From the NCBI GenBank assembly GCA_035570275.1, contig DATMNI010000278.1, positions 1 through 16,970 on the forward strand: a stretch of DNA of 16,970 nt, written 5' to 3'. This DNA is from DATMNI01 sp035570275 (lineage in GTDB: Bacteria; Acidobacteriota; Terriglobia; Bryobacterales; Bryobacteraceae). Below the pieces are notes generated by a model, which searched no databases, was not told where the DNA came from, and worked only from the letters and a program-made list of their open reading frames with translations. Both the position numbers and the translations under genes were made by a program. Shown in pieces: positions 5,799 to 12,049 of this stretch (positions within the stretch are counted from its first letter, which is position 1; each line of letters begins with the position of its first letter).

Positions 5799-7793
5799 AT
5801 GGCACCTGCTGCGACGAACCGTGTTCCCCGCTTGATCCCGGGTCTGCTGCTCCATGGGCGGCGTTCCGCGAAATGGCTATGGAGCGTGGAAGCCTGCCTG
5901 CTAACAGGGTTGGCCGCGGTTGCCGTGCAGCCGATTTCCGCCGCGCCGCAGCGCCAGACGGGCGGCAACGACATCCCCAAGACCTTCACGGTCCCGCTCG
6001 CCGGCTACGACTATGTCAAGCGCGAGGAGATGGTGCCGATGCGTGATGGCGTGAAGTTGCACACCGTGATTGTGGTACCCAAGGGAGCCCGCAACGCGCC
6101 CATCCTACTGACCCGCACGCCATATAACGCTTCCAAGCGGACGGCTCGCAATGACAGCCCACACATGATCGCTGCTTTGCCGCAGGGTGACGAGTTATTC
6201 GTAACCGATGGCTACATCCGCGTATTTCAAGACGTTCGCGGCAAGTACAAATCGGAAGGCGACTACGTCATGACGCGCCCCGTGCGCGGCCCGCTGAACC
6301 CTACCGCGGTGGACCACGCGACCGACGCCTATGACACCATCGACTGGCTGGTGAAGAACACGCCGGAGTCGAATGGCCGCGTAGGTATGATCGGCTCCTC
6401 GTACGAGGGCTTCACGGTGGTGATGGCACTGTTAAGCCCGCATCCGGCGCTCAAGGTGGCGGCGCCCGAGAGCCCTATGGTGGATGGCTGGATGGGCGAC
6501 GATTGGTTCCACTACGGTGCGTACCGCCAGACCAATTTCGACTACATCGCGGGCCAGACTACTAAGGCGGATGCGGGCGACCCGGTGCCGCGCGACGCCT
6601 ATGACGATTACGAGGCGTTCCGACGGTTCGGTTCGGCCGGCGCATATGCCCGCGCCCACGGCCTGGATCAGCTCCCCTGGTCGGAGAAGATGGTGGAACA
6701 CCCGGCCTATGACGCCTTCTGGCAGGGTCAGGCGCTGGATAAGCTAGTCGCCGCGCAGCCTTCGCAGGTACCCACCATGTGGATTCAGGGATTGTGGGAT
6801 CAGGAGGATATGTGGGGCGCCATTCACTGCTACCTCGCCCTGAAGGCCAAGGGACAGGCCGATCACAACTACCTGGTGATGGGCCCATGGAGACACAGCC
6901 AGGTGAACTACGACGCCGACAGTCTGGGGCCGTTGAAATGGGATGGCGACACCGCTCTGCAATTCCGGCGCGATGTGCTGAAGCCGTTTTTCGACCGGTA
7001 CCTGAAGGCCGGAGCCCCCAAGCCGGAAACGCCGCCGGTGTTCATCTACAACACTGGGGAGAACCATTGGGATCGTCTGAAGAACTGGCCGCTCGCCTGT
7101 GAAGAGCACTGCGCGTCGCCCATGAAGGCACTGTATCTGCAAGGCGCCTTCGGCTTGGGTTTCGACAAGCCGGCCTCCCAGGGGGCGGTCGCCGACTCCT
7201 ATGTTTCCGATCCCGCCAAGCCGGTCCCGTATCTGCCGCGGCCGGTGCGATTCTCGGACTCCGACCGATGGAGGACGTGGCTGGTCGCCGATCAGCGCTC
7301 AGTGGCTGACCGCACCGATGTGTTGACGTATGAGACGCCCGTGCTCACGGCGCCGGTTCGCATCGGCGGCGCGCCGGTCGCCGACCTGTTCGCCGCCACT
7401 ACCGGCACCGACTCGGACTGGGTGGTAAAACTGATCGATGTTTTTCCGGACGAAGTGCCCAGCCAGCCGGAAATGGGAGGTTATCAACTGGCGGTCTCGA
7501 TGGATATCTTTCGAGGCCGTTACCGCGAGAGTTTCGAGCACCCCTCCGTCATTCCGGCCGGCCAGCCTCAGCGGTATCGCTTTGTTCTGCCGACCGCCAA
7601 CCACGTGTTCCTTCCGGGCCATCGGATCATGATACAGATCCAATCCAGTTGGTTTCCCCTCTACGACCGGAACCCGCAAACTTACGTGCCGAACATCTTT
7701 TTGGCCAAACCGGAGGACTATGTGAAAGCGACGCAGTCGGTTTTTCGATCCGCGGACCGGGCCAGCGCGGTTTGGCTGCCGGCGGTGCCGTAG
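5799..7793 (+). CDS. Secreted CocE/NonD-family hydrolase, probable alpha-amino-acid ester hydrolase
   Basis: A 664-residue protein with an N-terminal export signal (RRSAKWLWS followed by ACLLTGLAAVAVQPISAAP, cleavage near residue 49). An alpha/beta-hydrolase domain of the X-Pro dipeptidyl-peptidase (S15) type and a C-terminal jelly-roll (about 490-660) follow. The nucleophile is S201 in GSSYEG, the acid D334 in LWDQEDMWG, and the base H366 in GPWRHS. D235, E336 and D337 stand at the same spacing from the nucleophile (+34, +135, +136) as the acidic cluster that binds the substrate's free amino group in Xanthomonas alpha-amino-acid ester hydrolase (from memory: S174, D208, E309, D310). This favours hydrolysis or acyl transfer of alpha-amino-acid esters and beta-lactam side chains over cocaine-esterase or dipeptidase activity. 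The natural substrate is unknown. The gene is monocistronic and converges on the DUF1501 gene. The start has no ribosome site, but the signal peptide supports it. Confidence 0.87.
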   Translation: MAPAATNRVPRLIPGLLLHGRRSAKWLWSVEACLLTGLAAVAVQPISAAPQRQTGGNDIPKTFTVPLAGYDYVKREEMVPMRDGVKLHTVIVVPKGARNAPILLTRTPYNASKRTARNDSPHMIAALPQGDELFVTDGYIRVFQDVRGKYKSEGDYVMTRPVRGPLNPTAVDHATDAYDTIDWLVKNTPESNGRVGMIGSSYEGFTVVMALLSPHPALKVAAPESPMVDGWMGDDWFHYGAYRQTNFDYIAGQTTKADAGDPVPRDAYDDYEAFRRFGSAGAYARAHGLDQLPWSEKMVEHPAYDAFWQGQALDKLVAAQPSQVPTMWIQGLWDQEDMWGAIHCYLALKAKGQADHNYLVMGPWRHSQVNYDADSLGPLKWDGDTALQFRRDVLKPFFDRYLKAGAPKPETPPVFIYNTGENHWDRLKNWPLACEEHCASPMKALYLQGAFGLGFDKPASQGAVADSYVSDPAKPVPYLPRPVRFSDSDRWRTWLVADQRSVADRTDVLTYETPVLTAPVRIGGAPVADLFAATTGTDSDWVVKLIDVFPDEVPSQPEMGGYQLAVSMDIFRGRYRESFEHPSVIPAGQPQRYRFVLPTANHVFLPGHRIMIQIQSSWFPLYDRNPQTYVPNIFLAKPEDYVKATQSVFRSADRASAVWLPAVP

Positions 7794-7858
7794 GGGAGGA
7801 TATCGCTCAAACGATCGGGCGCAAGCCGTGGCGGAGGCCTTTCGCCGCAGTATTGGAA

Positions 7859-7874
7859 CCGGCCGGTCGGCCGG
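7859..7874. terminator. GC-rich hairpin between convergent genes
   Basis: CCGGCC (7859-7864) and GGCCGG (7869-7874) form a perfect 6-bp stem around a GGTC loop. It lies in the 95-bp gap between the hydrolase stop (7793) and the DUF1501 stop (7889), where a bidirectional terminator would be expected. No T-run follows on either strand, so the role is tentative. Confidence 0.35.
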
Positions 7875-7888
7875 CGCCGGCGGAGATC

Positions 7889-9331
7889 TTACGCGATGAC
7901 TTTCTCGACTACGCGCCCCGACACATCCGTCAGACGGAAGTCACGCCCCTGAACCTTGATTGTCAGCCGCGTGTGGTCCAGCCCCAGCAGCCGCAGCATG
8001 GTCGCGTGGAAATCATGGATGTCCATGCGGTCGCCCACGGGCGAAAAACCAAACTCATCGGTTTCGCCAATGGTCTGTCCAGGCTTCACCCCTCCGCCGG
8101 CCATCCACAGGGTAAACGCATCGATGTGGTGATTGCGGCCCGCCTTTCCGGACTCCCGAACCTCGCCCATCGGAGTGCGGCCGAATTCACCGCCCCAGAT
8201 GACCAGCGTGTGGTCCAGCAGACCGCGCTGCTTCAGATCGCTGATTAGCGCGGCCGTGGGCTGGTCAACTTCGCGGGCTACCTGATCGAGCGGCTGGCCG
8301 AGGTCTGTATGATGGTCCCAATCGGTGTGATAGAGCTGCACAAAACGCACGCCGCGCTCCACTAGCCGCCGCGCCAGCAGGCAGTTGTTCGCGTAACTGG
8401 ACTTTCCCGGTTCCGCCCCGTACATCTCCAGCGTCTGGTTGGATTCCTTCCCGAAATCGATCAGATCGGGACCGCTCGATTGCATCTTATAAGCCATCTC
8501 ATACGATGCGATGCGCGTCGCGATCTCCGAGTCGCCCGTTTGCGCCATTTCCGAAAGGTTCAGGTCGCGAATTGCCTGGATGGTTTCCTGTTGCGCTTCG
8601 GTTGAAATGCCCGGCGGCCTGGATAGATCCAGAATCGGGTCGCCGCCCGAACGGAACGGGACACCCTGATAGGCAGTGGGCAGGAACCCGCTTGCCCACA
8701 AAGCCGCGCCTCCGCGAGGGCCGCGCGGTCCGGATTGCAGCACCACGAATCCGGGAAGGTCGGTGGATTCGCTGCCGATCCCGTAAGTGATCCAGGAACC
8801 CATGCTGGGGCGTCCAAACCGTGTGGAGCCGGAGTTCACAAAACACTTCGCGGGCCCATGATTGAAGTTCTCCGTGGAGACTCCCTTCAGAAATGCGATC
8901 TCATCCGAGACGCCCGCGATATGCGGCAGCAAGTCCGATACCCAGGCGCCGCCGCGGCCGTGCTGCTTGAAATTACGGCTGGTTCCCAGCAGCTTCGGCT
9001 TATCTTTAGCGAACGAGTCCATGAAGGCGAAGCGCTTGCCCGCCATCAGCGAATCGGGAACCGGCTGGTGGTTGTATTTCTGCAGTGCCGGCTTGAAATC
9101 GTAAAGCTCGAACTGGCTGGGCGCACCCGCCATGAAAAGGTAGATAACATTCTTGGCCTTGGCCGGGAAGTGTCCGGGCTTGGCATCCATGGGATTGGCG
9201 GGGGCCGTTTGTGCGAAGAGGCCGTCATCGCCCAGCAGCGATAACAGCGCCAGCCTACCCAGACCGACGCCACAACGGCTGAAAAAGTGCCGGCGTGTTT
9301 CGAATTGCAGCAACAGGTCTTCCCGGTTCAT
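7889..9331 (-). CDS. DUF1501 family protein, Tat-exported, sulfatase-like fold
   Basis: A 480-residue protein that starts with a twin-arginine signal. R13-R14 stand in TRRHFFSRCGVGLGRLALLS, followed by LFAQ near 38-41, so export in folded form is expected. Family hallmarks follow in order: NVIYLFMAGAPSQFELYDFK (61-80), GRPSMGSWITYGIGSE (173-188), RGVRFVQLYHTDWDHH (326-341), VIWGGEFGRTP (377-387), GRNHHIDAFTLWMAGGGVKPG (398-418) and DIHDFHATMLRLLGLDH (437-453). The conserved Asp/His/Glu residues around HTDWDHH, GGEFGRTP and RNHH look like a metal centre similar to that of alkaline-phosphatase/sulfatase superfamily members. The reaction is not known. Length is normal and nothing is missing. It is the second gene of an operon, 19 bp after the stop of the DUF1549/DUF1553 gene, its usual partner in Planctomycetes and Acidobacteria. 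Confidence 0.9.
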   Translation of the reverse strand: MNREDLLLQFETRRHFFSRCGVGLGRLALLSLLGDDGLFAQTAPANPMDAKPGHFPAKAKNVIYLFMAGAPSQFELYDFKPALQKYNHQPVPDSLMAGKRFAFMDSFAKDKPKLLGTSRNFKQHGRGGAWVSDLLPHIAGVSDEIAFLKGVSTENFNHGPAKCFVNSGSTRFGRPSMGSWITYGIGSESTDLPGFVVLQSGPRGPRGGAALWASGFLPTAYQGVPFRSGGDPILDLSRPPGISTEAQQETIQAIRDLNLSEMAQTGDSEIATRIASYEMAYKMQSSGPDLIDFGKESNQTLEMYGAEPGKSSYANNCLLARRLVERGVRFVQLYHTDWDHHTDLGQPLDQVAREVDQPTAALISDLKQRGLLDHTLVIWGGEFGRTPMGEVRESGKAGRNHHIDAFTLWMAGGGVKPGQTIGETDEFGFSPVGDRMDIHDFHATMLRLLGLDHTRLTIKVQGRDFRLTDVSGRVVEKVIA

Positions 9332-9350
9332 GGCATTACTCCCGTGGGAA

Positions 9351-11867
9351 TTACTCCCGTGTCAGAAAATCGTCCAGGTTCAGCAGCACTCGCGCCACGC
9401 CCGTCCAGGCCGCCTCAAGCAGTAGATCCGAAGGCAGCATGGCCGCCAGTTTCGGCGGCGGCGGATTCGCCGGAGTACCATCCGGCCCGAACTTCCCGCC
9501 CTTGTAGATCAACTCCGTCGCGCGCGAAGGCTTGGTTTTGTATTCATCCACCCGGTGGGTCAGAACCCGTTGCAGCCGTTCCTCCTCATCCGGCCTTGGC
9601 GCGCGGCCCAGCACCAGCATGTACGCATAACGGATACGCTCCTTGTTTTCGGGCGGAGCTTCCTTGAGAACTCTGGCGGCCAGCCCTTCGGCGAACTCGA
9701 GGAACGTCTCATCGTTGAGCGTGGTCAGCGCCTGCAGCGGCGTGTTCGACCGGGTGCGGCGCGTGCACGCCGATGTCGCATCGGGGGCGTCAAAAACGGC
9801 CAGACCCGGATACGCGGCCGAGCGCCGGAAGAAGGTGTACAGACCGCGGCGGTAGCGGTCCTGCCCGGTCGCGGTGGGCCATGCCCCACTGACCTGGGTC
9901 ACCGACATGGCGCCCTCCGGGATGGGAGGATAAACGCTCGGCCCGCCTACCGTGCCGGTCAACAGACCGCTGGCGGCGAGCGCCGAATCGCGAATGATCT
10001 CGGCTTCCAGGCGCAGACGGTTCTGCCGTGCCAGCAGCTTGTTATCAGGGTCCACTGCCTCCGTCTCAGGTCTCCGCTTCGAGGACTGCCGGTATGCCGC
10101 CGACGTGACCACCAGCCGGTGGATCGCCTTCTGGCTCCACTTCTGCCGGACGAGTTCGCCCGCCAGCCAGTCAAGCAGTTCCGGATGCGAAGGGCTGGCG
10201 CCCTGCTTGCCGAAGTCATTTTCAGTTTCGACAATTCCCTTGCCGAAGTAGGCTTGCCAGATGCGATTGACAGTGACGCGGGCGGTGAGCGGGTTCCGTG
10301 GATCCACCAGCCACTTGGCAAAGTCCAGCCGCGTATTCGCGCCCGCCGGCAACTGGGGCAGCACGGCCGGGATGGCAGGCTGCACGGGAACGCCCCGCCG
10401 TGTGAAATCGCCTCCCAGTTGCACATAGGTCTCGCGCGGCTGCGGCAACTCGCGCATGACCAGCGTGGTGGTAAGCTTCGGTTCACGTCTGCGGAGATCG
10501 CGCAGGTTCTGCACCCGTTCGATCAATCCGGGATCTTTCGCCGGATCGTTCACGGGATCGTTCAAATGATCCGCGCCGCCAGGTTTTCGCGCACGCGCCG
10601 CCAACTCCCTCACATACGTAATCAACTCCTTGCTGAGTGACGCCCACTGCGCATCAAACGCTTTCTTTCGCGCCAACTCTTCAGGCGCCGGCACGGTGAG
10701 GATGGGCCGGTTGAAGTCGTACCGTTCCACCTCGCTGGCAACCTCGTCTACATTGTTGAAGTAAGCGAAGAGCTGATAGAACTCTTTCTGCGAGACCGGG
10801 TCGAACTTGTGATCGTGGCAGCGGGCACAGCCGAGCGTCAGCCCAAGAAAGGCGGCGCCGTTGGTCGACACCCGATCCACCACCGCCTCCACGCGGTACT
10901 GTTCGAAATCAATGCCGCCTTCATAGTTGCTGGGCGTATTGCGATGGAAGCCGGTGGCGATCAGTTGATCCACGGTTGGGTTGGGCATCATGTCGCCCGC
11001 GATCTGTTCGATGGCGAACTGGTCGAAAGGCATATCGCGATTCAGCGCATGGATGACCCAGTCGCGGTACTTCCACATCTGGCGCGGGGCGTCGATGGTG
11101 TAGCCGTCGGAATCGGCGTAGCGCGCCACGTCCAGCCAGTGCCGGCCCCATCGCTCGCCGTAGTGCGGCGAAGCCAGCAGCCGGTCGACCACGCGCTCAT
11201 AGGCACCGGGGCTGGTGTCGGCAAGGAAGTCGTGAATCTCCTCGGGCGACGGGACCAGGCCGGTCAGGTCCAGGCTGACCCTGCGGAGCAACGTCTCCCT
11301 GGAAGCTTCGGATGAAGGCCGCAGATGTACCTTCTCGAGACGTGCCAGGATGAACTGGTCGATCGGATTCCGCACCCACGCGGCGTCGCCAACGGACGGC
11401 GGGTTGACTCGCTGGACCGGTTGAAACGCCCACCAATCCGAGCCCTTTGGTCCGGATGCGGTCACCTCGCCGGCGGGCCCGGCTTTGTCTGTAGGCCAAA
11501 CTGCGCCCAACTCAATCCAGCGCCGGAGGCTGGCTATCTGGTCCGGCTGCAGCCTCCGCCCCGGCGGCATTTTCAGATCGCCAGACTGCTCGATGGCACG
11601 CACCAGCAGGCTCTCCGCTGGATTTCCGGGCTTGATCGCCGCGCCGCGATTTCCGCCGGCCAGAATGGCGTCGCGACCGGTGAGCGCGAGTCCACTGGAC
11701 CTGGTCGTATCGTTGTGGCACGGCTGGCAATTGGTCTTCAGGATCTGCTGGATCGCGGTAGGTTCGATCGGCGCAGGCGGTTGTGCCAACAATACGGACG
11801 GCGTGACCAGCACGGCGGCGGCCACGAGCGTACGCAGGCAAAATCGACCGTGGTGGTCTATGGCCAT
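9351..11867 (-). CDS. PSD1 (DUF1549) and DUF1553 protein with an N-terminal planctomycete-type cytochrome c domain
   Basis: An 838-residue exported protein. The ATG at 11865-11867 is preferred because AAGG lies 7 nt upstream; the GTG two codons earlier would collide with that site. A Sec signal spans about residues 8-28 (RFCLRTLVAAAVLVTPSVLLAQ). The cytochrome-like PSCyt1 domain has a CxxCH at C47-H51 and the sixth-ligand-like motif KMPPG near 99-103. DUF1549 covers about 166-372 (NPIDQFILARLEK, SLDLTGLVPSPEE, HYGERWGRHWLDVARYADSDGY) and includes a second CxxCH, GCARCHDHKFDPV, at 346-358. DUF1553 covers about 510-790 (TRLDFAKWLVDPRNPLTARVTVNRIWQ, RTRSNTPLQALTTLNDE). Covalent haem and electron transfer are predicted from CxxCH motifs and have not been demonstrated. 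First gene of the operon with the DUF1501 protein and divergent from the DUF1592 gene. Confidence 0.9.
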   Translation of the reverse strand: MAIDHHGRFCLRTLVAAAVLVTPSVLLAQPPAPIEPTAIQQILKTNCQPCHNDTTRSSGLALTGRDAILAGGNRGAAIKPGNPAESLLVRAIEQSGDLKMPPGRRLQPDQIASLRRWIELGAVWPTDKAGPAGEVTASGPKGSDWWAFQPVQRVNPPSVGDAAWVRNPIDQFILARLEKVHLRPSSEASRETLLRRVSLDLTGLVPSPEEIHDFLADTSPGAYERVVDRLLASPHYGERWGRHWLDVARYADSDGYTIDAPRQMWKYRDWVIHALNRDMPFDQFAIEQIAGDMMPNPTVDQLIATGFHRNTPSNYEGGIDFEQYRVEAVVDRVSTNGAAFLGLTLGCARCHDHKFDPVSQKEFYQLFAYFNNVDEVASEVERYDFNRPILTVPAPEELARKKAFDAQWASLSKELITYVRELAARARKPGGADHLNDPVNDPAKDPGLIERVQNLRDLRRREPKLTTTLVMRELPQPRETYVQLGGDFTRRGVPVQPAIPAVLPQLPAGANTRLDFAKWLVDPRNPLTARVTVNRIWQAYFGKGIVETENDFGKQGASPSHPELLDWLAGELVRQKWSQKAIHRLVVTSAAYRQSSKRRPETEAVDPDNKLLARQNRLRLEAEIIRDSALAASGLLTGTVGGPSVYPPIPEGAMSVTQVSGAWPTATGQDRYRRGLYTFFRRSAAYPGLAVFDAPDATSACTRRTRSNTPLQALTTLNDETFLEFAEGLAARVLKEAPPENKERIRYAYMLVLGRAPRPDEEERLQRVLTHRVDEYKTKPSRATELIYKGGKFGPDGTPANPPPPKLAAMLPSDLLLEAAWTGVARVLLNLDDFLTRE

Positions 11868-11927
11868 GCCCACACCTTATCAAAATGCGGCGATGGGGTG
11901 GTAATGCTCATGCGCCACGTTCCGCAG

Positions 11928-11944
11928 GTGGCCACGGTGGCCAC
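11928..11944. repeat. Two tandem GTGGCCAC palindromes, possible operator
   Basis: GTGGCCAC occurs at 11928-11935 and again at 11937-11944, separated by one G (period 9). Each octamer is its own reverse complement. The pair ends 4 bp before a TTGAGG -35-like hexamer, a usual place for an activator or repressor site. It could also be chance in GC-rich DNA. Confidence 0.4.
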
Positions 11945-11948
11945 GGCC

Positions 11949-11978
11949 TTGAGGTGGACGCGGTGGGCGATCTATACT
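11949..11978 (+). promoter_or_regulatory. Sigma70-like promoter candidate for the DUF1592 gene
   Basis: TTGAGG (11949-11954) and TATACT (11973-11978) are separated by 18 bp, close to the TTGACA/TATAAT consensus. Transcription would begin near 11985 and leave a 5' leader of about 65 nt before the ATG at 12050. Confidence 0.45.
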
Positions 11979-12049
11979 ACATCTTGTCGGGGCCCGCGCG
12001 AAGGCGAAGAAACGATCAAGATGGTAACTCCGGCTGATCGGACGGCGAA

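Larger units (their letters stand above)
11868..12049. promoter_or_regulatory. Divergent control region between the DUF1549/1553-DUF1501 operon and the DUF1592 gene
   Basis: These 182 bp hold the start signals for both transcription units. They include AAGG just before the leftward ATG, two adjacent GTGGCCAC palindromes (11928-11935 and 11937-11944) and a rightward promoter candidate at 11949-11978. Joint control of the two units is inferred from the layout. Confidence 0.5.

Noticed and set aside
9555..10640. Plus-strand open frame (361 codons) opposite the DUF1549/DUF1553 gene
   Set aside because: Same explanation: the minus-strand protein has clear family motifs throughout, and the plus-strand product has none.
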